Positions 47,622-60,362 of a stretch of 64,000 nt of DNA are shown here, one piece after another. The notes under the pieces were generated by a model. The model had not been told where the DNA came from, did no database searches, and was given only the letters and a program-made list of their open reading frames with translations. The stretch comes from Strigops habroptila (lineage: Eukaryota; Chordata; Aves; Psittaciformes; Psittacidae), in contig NC_044282.2 in NCBI RefSeq assembly GCF_004027225.2, positions 64,717,725 through 64,781,724 on the forward strand. The letters are read 5' to 3'. The position numbers and the translations under genes were made by a program. Within the stretch, counting starts at the first letter, position 1, and every line of letters begins with the position of its first letter.

Positions 47622-50600
47622 GTAGTCTTGGTCTTTATGGATTAGTGATTCCTGCTACTGTGAAAACATCATGCTTTCATTAATCATATAAGCACTTGGG
47701 TTTTTTTTTCAAAGGCTGTGCTGGAGTGTGTCATCCTGCACTTACCCTTGGAATAAGCTGGGGCAGCCCAGGATTTTCCACCACCCTGACCAGTGAGCTG
47801 CAGTCCTGGTCTGGAAGGACTGTGCATGGCAGAAGAGCATTAATTTAGTCGCTATCCTAAGTGCAGAGCCATTGAATAAAAGCAGAAATCAGCCTCATGC
47901 ATTTTGCTTAAGCTTCTACAATGAAAGTTGTATTTGCTGCTTTGTGCTGTCAGAGCAGACTGTTGCCGTGTGGGATAGGAGCGTGCTGGGCATTGCTGGC
48001 ACGTGTGGTGCTGTGACTTGCACAGGGGATCCAGTTCAGTTGCCTGAACACTGGTGTCTAGCGCTGTTCGAGATGCCTTTGGGTTTTCTGCCAGTGCCAC
48101 CTGCCAGTTTGGAGAAGGCCAGGTCTCCTGTTGATCCTGTGTCAAGCCTGCCAGGCTGGCATGCATCTCTTGTGTACCCTGGGGCTTCTCAGCTGCTGGA
48201 GGCCTCTGTTCAGGCAACTGAGTCAAGGCTTGTCTGAGGCACAGGCTTAGCAGAGGAGCATCACAGGACAAAAATACTCCTTTGGGCCAAAGATCAGTTC
48301 CAGTACTCGGACCTGGAGCTGTGATAGCTGTTTTACAGAGCTGCTGAAGCATCTAATGCTGAACACATGGAGCTCTATAGGATGGCTTTTATGTTTGTTT
48401 ATTTTCGTGTGGTATCTCATGAGTCAAGGACTCAGTAGAGGCTTCAAGCATAATATTCACTGGTTTCCACAGAGAATGGCCTTACTTATAGAGCTGAGGA
48501 TGCCAAGTTCTTAACATGTCATTGTCCATTGGTTGCTTTTATGAACAAGAAAGCAGCTCACCTGAACATAGGTGCTAACTGCTTAAAATGCTGGAGAAGA
48601 GTAAGCATAAGGAGGCTTCTCTACAGGATTTTCCATTCAGGGGTTGCTTTAGAGGTAAAGAAATAAGTTATTTTTTTACAATGTTTGTAATATCTGTCAT
48701 CTCCTACATGACCTGCTTTGCTTTTAAATCCTGCCTAAAAATACAGCAAGCTGTGCTGTTCTAAGAGGGTTAAACTTTTCTTGTATGCTGCCTTAACTGA
48801 AGACAGGCTTCATTTCCATGAGGGCAGGTTGCCTAGTTTTGTGTCAAATTAAGTATGGTCTGGGGTAGGTTCTGTATTTTCAAATATACATCTTTCTCTT
48901 TTGGAAATGAAGTAATGCTTAATCTTTTTTTATTTTTTTTTTTCCCAAAAGGCTTTAGCCATCTGTTTTTCTCTTTTATTGTAGCTTCATAGCTGGATGC
49001 TGCAGGAATTTTAAGATTTGGCATGCATTGTACATGGGAGAGATGAGCTTTTTGAGATTCCACGGTTCACACCAGTCTGCTTGCCTTCTGGTCTCTGCTT
49101 TCTAACAAACCCTTCACTGCTGAAGGCCACGGAGAGAACTGGAGTTAACTGCTTGCTGTAGAAATCCTTGGGGATTGCCTGTACGGGGTCAGGTTGTCAA
49201 ATTGCTCAGTTCATTTCCTTGCTTTACATGGTTGTTAAGAGGGGTTTTGTGAGCACCTAAGTGCCTTTAATTATTAAGGATGATCGCATTGAAACTTGTG
49301 AAAGAAAGAGATACAGTTACAGGTCAATTCAGAGCCTCTTTGAGTTGGTTTTGCTGTGAACCACGCTTTTTGTCATGGGCTTGCCCTTCTGAGTTTTTCC
49401 ATCAGCCTTGCATTTGCATGTTGGGTACACTGTAACAAGTGTAGCTTGTGCAAGGAAGGCGTCATGCAGTTTCTCCTGGGTTTTTTTTCAGCATCTCAAT
49501 TAAATTCCACCCTGTCCTCGCATTCTTCATTGAGATCTCTGATTCCACACCAAATAATCCCCATCTGCAAACACACTTCAGCGTTTTCTTCTCCATTCAT
49601 TTACAGGTTTTGACTGAGGACTTTTTGAGGGCTTAAACTGTGTGCCAAACTTACTCTTTCCAAATAATCACCACCAGCTGCCTTAAGGGTTGCCCTTGTT
49701 CCTTTCTTTCTGCAGTCAATTAAAACACACTTACTGTCTACGCACAAAAGCAGTTCTCCTCTGCCACCTTGCAACTCTTCTTTGTGTCCAAAAGAGATTC
49801 CTTGATTTCAAAAATGTAGATCTGCTTCTTTGGGCTCTCTGCCTGAGTTGTGTCAGGAGGTTCTCTACCAATCCTGACTCCTTCACACCAGCTGCTTTCC
49901 TTTCCTACCTTACCAGGCTAGCCTCCTGGCCCCTTTTTATAGCCTTCTGTCTGTTCCATGGACTGCAAGTTAGGAATTTCTCATCAAAATTATTGGTTGC
50001 ATATTGTTCAGTGAAGAGATTTCAATAGGAGAGGTATGAGTGTATGTGAAATCTTTCTTGCTGCTGACCTTTTCAGATTGTCAGTGCTGCATACTTATAC
50101 CCGTTTTCGATTTGCAGCAGCTCTTTGAGAGTATTTGAAACTCTGGATCCAGTTCGCAAAGACCTCGTTGGTAGAAGCAGGCACAAAGCTTAATATCTGT
50201 AAGGTACAGAGATTTGGGTTTGTCATAAATACTTCCTCTAGATTTTATTTGCCTGAGACAGAATTCTTTCTAGCAATTCCTTATCATAGTTTACTGTCCT
50301 AGCAGTAACAAAAGTAATTGCTTACAGCAGAAAAGATAAGGTTATATCCAAGTGTAGACAAATCCATCTTAATGGTCTATTATTCATTCAGTTAAAGGGG
50401 TGAGGATGTCTCCTTGAATAATAAATTACACTAACTTACATTCTAACCAGCTTTGTTTTTTGAGAGAGAAACTGTGTGTGTGTGCGCGTAACTTCCTCAC
50501 AGAGCTTTACAAATAAATAAACCCTGGCTCTGTTCCTGCAGGCACTGTGGTGCACGCATACAGTAAAGTACATGTGGACTGTTCCTTTGAACCCAGTGGG

Positions 50601-52039
50601 CTTGAACTGCAATAAAGAATTGTTTTGCAGGATTGGATCCCAGTGAATACCCTTTTCAGCTCTTTGTTTTATGAGGTTAAATAAAATGAAATATTATGAC
50701 ATTGAGTAGGCCTCATCCAAGCTGAGTCTTCAGTCTCTTAGGCTGCTCAGGCTGTATAGTGCCAGTCTGTTGCTTCAATTAGTTTTTAATTGGTTGGAGA
50801 GAGCTGAAGTCCCTTTCACAGTTGAGTGTGAACAAGGAGAGGAGGAGGAGGAGGCTGGTAAGGTTGACTAAATCTGAGGAAACTCTTATAAAACAAACCC
50901 TTCAGTTACGGTAGTAAATGCATTCTGCTTGGGTGGTTTTCTGAGACTACGGGGGTGCGGGGTTGTTTGTTTACTTCTAAAAGCTTTCCTGGTTTACTCT
51001 GAGGGGAGTGTGTGAAGTGTGTGTTTGTTTCCATTGCCCCTTTCTCTCCTTTTCCTCCTTGGAGTAGAAGCTGGCCTTGGCAGGCTGTTTGCTACCTTGC
51101 TGTGGGACACTCCTGAGCTGCCCTCTGCACTAAGTCTGTTTTGCATGTCCCAGAGTGGACTCTGAAACGCAGGAACTATACAGCTGAACTTTTGTTCCTC
51201 ATTTTAAGATATGCATACAGCAATAGGGTAAATAAAGCTGTCTTTGTTTTCTTCCTCTTGCTGTCTATATTTGAAAAAAAATGTATTTCTGCAGCATACA
51301 GTTTATGTCAGAGCCTCTCAGCTGGGAAAGATGTATGTTTTGGCAGTTGAGGTATAGAGTAGTTGTGGCTTTTGGCACCTGGAAAGGCATTGCAGGGACT
51401 TGGGAACTGTGGGTTAAGCATGAGCTAAAATTAGCAGAACCATAACTAACATTGCTGTTGTCTAAGGCTCTGACTCATGGGGTTTTCTAGATTCAAGAGT
51501 GGAGCTGAGATGTCACAGTCCCTTAGCAGCAGTCGTTTTCTGCTTTCCTCTGCCCTGAAGCAGAGGTAGGATGAGAGCAAGGCTGCCTGGTGTGTTAGTG
51601 TTAACTGCCATCACCTTCAGTTCAGATTTGTGAGGTGAGCGTGGACTGCAGCAGTTTGAGGAGCATTTGCACTTCCCTTATGCTGCCTTGATGGAGCAGG
51701 GAGGAAAACCTGCCAGAGGGGTGAGATGAGCCACAGCTGCCGGCAAGAGCATCTTAGAGTGCTTCAGCTAAATCACCCAGATCCTGAGTCAGTGCCCTGT
51801 GTTGTCAGTGTAGGGCTTCCAAATGCACAAGCTTTTGAGATGAATCAGAAGTGCAGGCCCTTCTGAACTATAATTTCCAGCTGTCTGCAAACCTGTAAAG
51901 ATGAGCAGTGCAGAAGTAATTCTCCCTTGGCTGTTGAGGTTTTCTTTGTAGTGGAGAGTCCTTATTGGGGGTTCTTTTTCATTTTTATTATTATTTAAAG
52001 AGACTTTCTCAAGGATTACTCCAAAGCTGTGGCCAGGCT

Positions 52040-52075
52040 CTGCAGCTGCTTAACTGTCTGCAGCTGCTGAACTGC
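52040..52075. repeat. Tandem duplication of an 18-mer
   Basis: CTGCAGCTGCTTAACTGT is followed directly by CTGCAGCTGCTGAACTGC, two differences in 18. Confidence 0.9.
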
Positions 52076-55000
52076 GATCTCTGTGGCTCTGTGTATTTAT
52101 TTTAGCACAAACTGGTTTTGGGTTTTATTTCATGTACATGCTCAATCTTCTGCAATCGTTCTTTGGGTTTTGTTTTGGGTGAGCTGCTGTAACAGAGCCT
52201 AACAGCATGCTGACGGATCTGATCTGTTTTCTAGTAGATCTGTTGTCAAAAATAACTTCAGTGCTGACCAAACATCACAAGAGCAAATTAATTTCTAGTT
52301 CCAGGGACAACTGAATTAAAACAATTGGGGGCATTTTAAGTCTCTATCATATCACATGAGTTTTGAGTCTCATATTACCAAGGCCCATGTTACTAGCTCT
52401 CATTTCCTTGGTGTCATCTTCACAAGCACCTGTAATGACTAGTCACCCCCCTCTTCCTTCACCCAAGAAGTAATGTTTTCTTCCTTGCTGCTTGCTGTCT
52501 GATGGGTCAGAGTTGTCAGGCTGCTGAATGGGTGGCTCTGGCTGTTGTGATCAAAGATGTGTGTTTTGATGAGTGTGCAGCTTTGCTGAGAGAATATATT
52601 CATCTCCACCTGTTTGGACAAGCCCCATCACCTTTTGTGTAGGCCAGGCAGACCAAAGACATTCCCTAAGTCAGCTCTGGGTTTTCCATTACACATGTTG
52701 TTGCCTGATGCCCTAAGATGATAGCTGTCTTAAGCTTTCTTCAGGCCTAAGACTAATGCGCTGATGCCTGTGCTTTGAAATCCAGTGTCATAAACTGACT
52801 GTCTCCTCCCAGCTGTGCTTGGGAAGAGTATTTGCATAGCCAGTAATGTTAATATCAAAAGCCATATTAAATGAAGTAATTGGAGAATCTGGACCATTGA
52901 ATACAGTTGACAGCACATTGTATGCTGCCACTCAGCATGCACTGTGAACTTCCTTGACTTTCAGTGGCTGCTTATTAAGTAAACTCTGAATCCTTTTGTT
53001 TATGGCAGTACATAGCAGGAGATTTAAAAGAGCAGAAAAGAGCTGTCAAAATGGCTTAATTCTCTTTTCCAGCAAAGATCTAACTCAGCAGTCTGTAAGT
53101 TTCCGAACCAACCTGTTGCTGATTTATCTGTGGTTTATTAGCAGAGGACTTAACCTTGACAGCTCTCGTAACACCTGACATGATTATAGCTCTGGAGTCA
53201 CAGCTCTGGCCATGTGGCAGGTATGAGAGTCTGGCTGGCTGTTCTTAACTACTTGGCTGCATTTTTCTTCTGGTTGTACATACCATCTCTTGGAAAACTG
53301 ATTTTAGTAGTTTGTCTCTTCCTGTAGGTAACCTGAGCAATAGTTGTGTAAAGCTGTGAAAACTTGCAAGAGAACAAGATTTTTGAACTCCTTTTTCTCT
53401 TCAAGTGCAGATCTTAACTGGATAGAGTACTTGGAATAAGTGTCTCTTAAGTTGAGCTAGTGAATATTCATAAAGCTTCCCCTTGCATTTCTTTGTCTTT
53501 GACATGTAAGAAAATTTTAAGAATGGGAAAGTCCTAACCCATTTTTTACCACTTCCTCTCATACAACAGAAAGAAAAAGAATCTAGCAGCATTACTTGGT
53601 TTTGAGGCGTATTTGGGATGATTCCTGTTTGCTGTCAACACTTCTTAAAAGATCCTTTTTTAAAATACAGTGGTGTTTTAATCCCATTTTGAAGGGGATT
53701 TGTGCATGTAGAAACGGGATTTTTGAGTTGTTGGCTTTGGTTTTGGTTTTCTATTTTCTTGCTAAAATTGTTTACTTTCCCTTTAGATGGCTGCTCTGAG
53801 CTCTGGTGTCTGCATATCCTTTCAGGATACCTAGTCAATCTGAAAACAGTAAAGGGATTATTTTCTTTCCCATGGATTCTTCTTTTCATATAGTAAATGG
53901 GATTTCAGGTTTTCTCAATTTGAACTGAAAGATGACCAAGAGTTATCATAACACCTTGAATTCTCATAGCGGCTGATGTAACCATGGGATTTTCTGACAG
54001 AGGCTTGAGAGAGTGTGTGATCACCCATAGTGCTAGAATTGTAAACGTCTAGTGCTTGAGACATGATGCCTGCTTTAGTCCATGGCTGTCAGCCTGTCCA
54101 GTGGAGGGGGGGGAAAGGCAACTCTTCTGCCCGCAGGAAAGGCAACTTTCTCTTCTCTATTTTCTGGTGTAAGCCCTATGCCATCTGAAAGCTCGCAGCT
54201 GCACAACGGGGCAGTGCCAGAACATGGTAATACTTGGTAAAGGATGGTGTGAAGGGACTGCTCGTGGCACATCATCCGCTACCTGTGGGCCTGTGGCAGC
54301 CTACGGTGCCACTGCCTTGTCAAAGCCTGTTGTACCTCCACACCAACACTGAAGTCACTAAGAGAGCCGGGACAGCTCTTTTCTCTGGGCACATGACACT
54401 TGTGGCTGATGGGGCTGTGCTCTCAGGGGTTATGACAAGTTAACTTGCTGTGTTGCTTTCGAACCTTCTGCTTTTCCCTTATTTTAACTTTTGCTTCATA
54501 GGGAAAAAGTTCTCGTGTGATGTTAACAAGTGGCTGAATTTTCTGCCTGGCCAGCACATTCAGCGTTGTGTTGGAAAGTTTCAGTGGATAATTTCAACTA
54601 AAGCTTGTGGGAATGGAAACCTCCAGCTCTCATTTGCATGGGTTTAGTGATAAAGCGGCTCTGGATGGATGAGTCTTGCTCAGACCCCATAGCTGCAGGT
54701 GAAAATCTAGTAACTCTGCCCTTTATTAGACACCGCAGAATGTGCAAGGGCGAAAGCTGCTGGCATCCCATCCTCTTTCCCTCTGGTTGGAACTATGGGT
54801 TAGTTGCAGTTTGTGCTTACACTCCGCCCTTTGCGCCAGTGTATTTTTGGAGCAGGAGCTGCTAAATACATTTATCTGTTTGTCTGTTCCCCATCTGCTA
54901 CTGTAGCCATCTCCTGCTCTAGCTGCCTCAGGAGAAGCTGCAATGCAGGGTATAATGGCAGTAAACCCAGGAGTGTTACCTGTGCTTTCAGTTTGTGCGT

Positions 55001-56309
55001 TACCTGATCGTGAAGCTTGGTGTTCATCTTACCCATCATCACGAACTTCAGTACTGCTCACAGTGTAGCTAATGTTGAGTTAGTGTACCATTGCAGATGA
55101 CAGCAACAGTCCCTTGTTTCCTTCTCTGTTTCTGAAGTAGGAAACAGGAATATGGAACTTTTTTGCCTATAGGTTCAGTCTTGTTGTCTGGAGTGAACCC
55201 TAATAAAGTATTTACAGTGCACAAAGTCTGCTTCCTCCTGGAGAAAAAAAAATGCTGACTTCAGTAAATAAACTTATTTCAGACAATTTTTTTTCTGAGG
55301 GAAGTAGTATGTGTACTGCAGGGGGAAAAATACTTCCTCTTTTAGCAACAGCTGTTAAAAGCAGGGTGCTTGCTTGCCTTGCAATTAAGGATGAAGTCAG
55401 CAAACTGTAATTTTTAAAAAGAAAATAATCTTGAGCTACTACTGACTATAGGAAGACTGCAATTTACCCTAACTTGTTTATGTCCACCTCGTAGTGAGAA
55501 CTGTCAGTATCTCTTATGATTGACAAAGCTCCATTAAGGCCCAGAGAAGCAGAAACCTGCTGCCTCATTAGCCTCACAGACTTGGTTTCCTGCCTTCCTC
55601 TGCCTTCCCTGTTGTGCCACACGTGGGCTCGGAGATGACTCCATGAGATTTGCCTCAGGTCTTCTCCTACAGGGTTCGTTTCATCTTTGCAGCCTTTAAA
55701 AATGGTTGGCCTTGCAGCTTTTTACGTGGAATGTTTGCTTGTTGCATTTCAGCATTGCTTGAGAATGGGGCAGGATGGGCTGTGAGAGGAGCTGATGGGG
55801 TTTTAGGGGTGTGAGGAACAGAACGTGGAGCTTTTCTCCCTTTGAATGGTCTGCTTGTACAGGGTATATGAGGCAGATCCTGCTGGGTTTGGAGATACAA
55901 AACCAGTGACCTAAATATGAACAACCCGTGTGCGAAGTAAAAATAATTATTGCAGAGAACAGTCATGGAGCCTTCCTGAATTTCTGCCGATGTCATCTCT
56001 TCGTTTAGCACGTGTTTTAGAGTTGGGGTCTTAACTTCTTCCTATACTGAACATCCCTTGCAGCAAAGGAGAAGTTAAAAGCAATAGAGGAGATGTTTCT
56101 GCAAGCTGGTGACACAGGATAGAGAAGTCTGTCACCTGTGCACAGTATGTACAAATATACAGTTCAAAATGCAACATGTCCCAAGGCTTACATCAGAGGT
56201 CCAAGGCTCCTTCTGCCTCTGGACAGAGTGTCATCAGAATAGGGCAAAACAGGAGCTTGGGCCCAGTTTTGTGCAATAAAATATGTACATCATTTGGAGA
56301 AGGTCTTTG

Positions 56310-56411
56310 TAAGAAGGTCTTAGTGACATGGTTTAGTGGTGGACTTGGCAGTCCTGGGGTGAAGATTGGACTTGATGATCTTAAAGGTCTTTTCTAACCT
56401 AGTTGATTCTA
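56310..56411 (+). mobile_element. CR1 LINE 3' end, older subfamily
   Basis: TTAGTGACATGGTTTAGTGG, GGACTTGGCAGTCCTGGGGT, TTGGACTTGATGATCTTAAA, then GGTCTTTTCTAACCTAGTTG and ATTCTAT. Sense orientation within the EHBP1 intron. Confidence 0.93.
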
Positions 56412-57929
56412 TCTATACATAATAAAATTGATGTGTGTTGTGGAGCCGTCTTAAGAGGAGGGAAAGCCTGGATGCTGATGATGAAGAGCAGAAAGTGTGG
56501 CTGTTGTTAGTAAGGGACAAATCTTGTCTACCCTTGGTTACTCTGGGAGACTCCCAGGTGTGCTGTGGAGCACGTGGGCTGAGCAGGCCCAGGAATCTCA
56601 CTTTCCTCACAATCTTGAGCCACCAAACTATGTAGCTTTGAAACAGTGCAGTATTTCATGTTACTGAAAAGCTTAACATTGTAGTAAACCCCAGGCCTTT
56701 ATTCTTCTATTGAATACATTTCCTTTCAGCTGTAATCAGATTTCTGTGTTTCATTCAGACAGATGTTTGCTGACCCAGGCCATGTAGAATTCTTATGACA
56801 AAATATGCTTGCTTTAAAATGGGAACTTACTGTGTCACATTGAGCTTTCAGACTTGATTTTGCTGAACAAGCAGTATGCACATGTATATACTTGAACCTC
56901 ATCTATATGCAGCAGCTCCACTGTTTTACCGTGCCTTTGCAATCCAAGTCATACAGCACCTATTCTTCCCTTATAGGCAGGAGGCAGCAGTGCAGAAGTA
57001 CATTATCTAGAGACATTTTCATGGAAATAGCTGCGCACGCAGTTTAAACACTTCTGTAGCAAAATAAAGTACATTTCTATTTTTGAATGCGCCAGAACAC
57101 CTATTCCAGTTTGGAGTAGCTTCCCAAATTGAAGTAGTTTTGTTGTCACAAAAATTGTCCTGAACAACCCTTGATTATTGAAATGTGGTGTTGTGCCTCT
57201 GGTTGTGTTAAGGGAGAAGTAGTCCATCGTTACTCACATTTTAAGTCCGAGCCCTACACCCAGTAGGTGGAGGTTACAGGGCAGGAGAGGTGCTGGCTTT
57301 GGTACCATCTGCTCAGCCAACACTGATGGGAATAAAACTGAAATTAGGCTTTGCTCCAACACAGGTATTAATGTTTCACTTTCCTAATTCATAATAGTCT
57401 CAATTCTTTCAGAAACTATTTTAGAAGGGAGGTTACATCTTCTCTTGGTAATTATGATGTTGCCTCTCTTTGAGTGACTGCGATAGTAACAATCATTGTT
57501 AAAAAAGAAATCTAAATTTAAAGTGTTCCAGAGATCCTTTTTGTGCTGAATGAAAACAACCTGCATTATTTAAATATTTCTGCCTTTAAGACACAGATGG
57601 AAAAAGTCTGGCTATTAATATCATACAATGTTAAAAAAACCTCTGAGTGCTTCTGAAAGGGGTTCTTTTGTAACATTTTGAATGCAAAGGAAGATTTATA
57701 GCTTTCTAAATAGAACCGTAGTATGTGTCTGTCTTTCCTGGGTGTAATTTCACTCAAACTCATGTCCTGATCTCTTCAACCTGTTGCATCCTTATAATGT
57801 CACCATGTTGTATTTTCTTCACTGTATCTAAGTGATACTTCATATTTTGTATTTTTATATTGATGTCACATGCAGGTGGCTGGGTGGTTGATGTGAAAAG
57901 AGTAGGGAAACCTGTGAAAAGGTTGAGGT
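56412..57929 (+). other. EHBP1: EHBP1 intron 2 (predicted), unique-looking stretch
   Basis: No exon or transposon recognised. A/T-rich from about 56640 onward. Confidence 0.5.
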
Positions 57930-58398
57930 GCCCAACATAAGGACGTGGAACTCTTGGAATGAGTCCAGAGGAGGCTACAAAGGCTATCAGAGGGCTGGAG
58001 CACCTCTCCTACGGAGAGAGCTGGGCTTGTTCAGCCTGGAGAAGAGAAGGCTTCAGGGACGCCTTATTGTGGTCTTCCAGTACCTAAAAGGGTCAAGAAG
58101 AAAGCTGGGGAGGGACTTTTTACAAGGGCATGTAGTGACAGGACAAGGGGGAATGGCTTTAACCTGTCAGAGGGCAGATTTAGGTTAGATATTAGGAAGA
58201 AATTCTTCACTATGAGGGTGTTGAGGCACTGGCACAGGTTGCCCAGAGAAGCTGTGGCTGCCCCATCCCTGGCAGTGCTCAAGGCCAGGTTGGACGGGGC
58301 TTGGAGCAACCTGCTCTAGTGGAAGGTGTTCCTGTCCGTGGCAGGGGGTTGGAACTGGATGATTTTAAGGTCCCTTCCAACCCAAACCATTCTAGGAT
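57930..58398 (+). mobile_element. CR1 LINE 3' fragment, long copy
   Basis: Sense CR1. The 57928-58188 frame shows [20 protein letters not shown], a CR1 ORF2 C-terminal remnant. It is followed by GATTTAGGTTAGATATTAGG, GAGGGTGTTGAGGCACTGGC, GGGGGTTGGAACTGGATGAT and CCAACCCAAACCATTCTAGG. It sits sense-oriented inside the EHBP1 intron. Confidence 0.95.
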
Positions 58399-58914
58399 GA
58401 TTTTATAAATAATGCAGCGTATGCAAAAAGAGTACTTATGTGCTTTTACTATTTGGTGCATTTATACATAGTTACAGAAGGATAAGAACTTACAATTTAG
58501 GCTTTTCAAGCTGATCATTGTATCAAGGCATGATTTCTCTATTTGAACTTGGGAAGTTGATTTTATACATGTGTGACTGTGGGAGTTGAATTTTTGTTGT
58601 ATCCCAAGGCAAGTTCCCAGTCACAGCAAAGAAATCGCAGTGTTTTCTCTCCCTCTCTTGCTACCCAGACGTAGCCAGAAGCTGTGGAGTAGCTTTTCGA
58701 GTACTGAAAAAAAGAAGAGCTTGTGGAGCTGTATAGGTTTTCAGTTAGTAACAGTAGGGAAAAGTTATTTTTGTTCCTTACATAAAGAATTCTGTGATGG
58801 TCAGTTTAGCACCTTCATTTGTTCAGAGCACACTTGATAAATTCTGTGCAGCTATATAGGTATTTTTTGATTTGGAGGGGGACATAAGCTCCTTTTTGCC
58901 TCTCATTCTCTCAG

Positions 58915-59030
58915 GGTGCGGTCTAGTGGTAGAATCAACAGGAGTCAGAAAATCCTGGTTCCACACTCGGCTTCCTTTCAACTTCCCTTGTAACTGTGTA
59001 GACAAGTCATCTTTTCTATCACTCCCTAAT
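58915..59030 (+). mobile_element. MIR-family SINE relic (tRNA-derived)
   Basis: The order of blocks is that of MIR: TGCGGTCTAGTGGTAGAATC, AGGAGTCAGAAAATCCTGGT, TCCACACTCGGCTTCC, then TGTAACTGTGTAGACAAGTC and ATCTTTTCTATCACTCC. The B-box-like CTGGTTCCACACT corresponds to GGTTCGAATCC of the tRNA-like head. Matched by eye. Confidence 0.6.
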
Positions 59031-59289
59031 TCGTGTGCACAAATCATCTTCCATCAACTTCCCTACAGTTTTATGTCCACAGTTACTTATAAGTAGGATT
59101 TATGTCTCCTGTTAAAGGCCAAAAGCTAGCAGCTCTCCATTCAATGGTACTGGCATAAAACAACTAAGACGACGCTTTACGGTTCAGAAATAAATATCAA
59201 GTGCTGACAATTTCTCTGCACAAAAATTCTGCAGCTGCACAGCTCCGTTATTAATCCAGTCTTACCAGGCTGCTGTGTGATAGAGAAAA

Positions 59290-59360
59290 ACGATCCCCAT
59301 TTTATATCTCTGAAACCTGGAATACAGAGAAATTGTGGAGAAGGTGCGAGACACCCTCTC
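59290..59360 (-). mobile_element. Possible second MIR relic
   Basis: GATCCCCATTTTATATCTCT, GAAACCTGGAATACAGAGAA and ATTGTGGAGAAGGTGCGAGA resemble the antisense MIR blocks (CCCCATTTTACAGATGAGGA, GGCACAGAGAGGTTAAGTGA). Weaker than the copy at 58915. Confidence 0.35.
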
Positions 59361-60312
59361 TGTACTGATAGGAATTGTGTGAGTGTAGGTTTATGGTGGC
59401 AAAACTCTGCATAACTGAGGGGGAAACTGCAAGTTATACCCTACAAACAAACAAAAAAAGCTCCTTTCTCCTTCCCCACATGCCCCCCAGTATGAGTCGT
59501 GTTAATGATGGGGTCATTTACAAGGGTGTTTGGTAATATGGGATCAGAGTAAACTGTTGCAGAACACTATTGAGGTAGAGCAAGACCAGTGGAGCAGAGT
59601 ACATGAGGAAAATGGGAAAGGTAATTCTGGAGGGGAGGTGACCACATGATCACTGACCTACAGTTACTGACGGAGGAGCTTAAGCAAGCTTTTTGTTGTG
59701 GGGAGGGGTTTTTGTTTGTTTTCTACTTATTTTCCTTGGAGTGATGTGTAATTAAGAATATGTGTAATGGATAAATGCCCAGTTGAGGGGAAGGAAGTAA
59801 TTTGTACTAGGCTCTAAGTGCATCCTTTCTGGATTGACATTTCTAAAATATTTTAACCGGTGGTGGTGGTATTAGGAAATGACAAAAACCATAAGGACCA
59901 AGGTCGTCTTCAGGAGAGGTGGTGGATGCCTGAAGCATGTAATTGCGCTTGAAAACCTACATGTTGATTACTCCAGTGGGGAAAAGTTCAGGGGACCTAC
60001 ACTGTTTGTGTCAGATTCACTTGCAAATGGTAGTGACGGTCTGTCTGACAGCTGAAACCAAAGTGCTTTTAAAGAGGTGCTGATGTAGAAACCATAGCAC
60101 TACATGAAGGAGGAGAACTTGTTAGGCTCTGTGAAGACTTTTGGGAATAAAGGTGGTAGGATGGAGCTTGGTTACAACTCCCAACAAAGCTGTGACTGCG
60201 CAGCAGGATATAGGCTTATCATTGCTGCAATATAATCAGAGCTGTTGGAATATTCTGCTTAAGCTTTTTGACTTCAATATATACATACACTGGCTGGATT
60301 AGAACTGCTGAT

Positions 60313-60362
60313 CCTTTTTTTAATTATTTTTATTATTTTATTATTTATTTTTAAATTTTTTC
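60313..60362. repeat. T/A-rich low-complexity run
   Basis: Imperfect (TTTAT/TTATTT)n for about 50 bases. Confidence 0.85.

Larger units (their letters stand above)
44633..56309 (+). other. EHBP1: EHBP1 intron 2, proximal CR1-free part (predicted)
   Basis: Begins with the GTAAGT donor. 11.7 kb without a CR1 copy or a recognised exon. The expected next EHBP1 coding segment (starting QPDKL and followed by VVVWTRR in known vertebrates) was not found. Contains the GTTTTGG-rich tract (44923-44980), an (AAAT)n run (47604-47621), a tandem 18-mer (52040-52075) and T-runs. Long ORFs (up to 166 codons at 47852-48352 -) have no recognised features. Confidence 0.65.

Noticed and set aside
47852..48352. 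166-codon minus-strand ORF in intron 2, overlapping a 121-codon + strand ORF
   Set aside because: No recognised domain, no promoter, and two opposed frames over the same DNA suggest chance.
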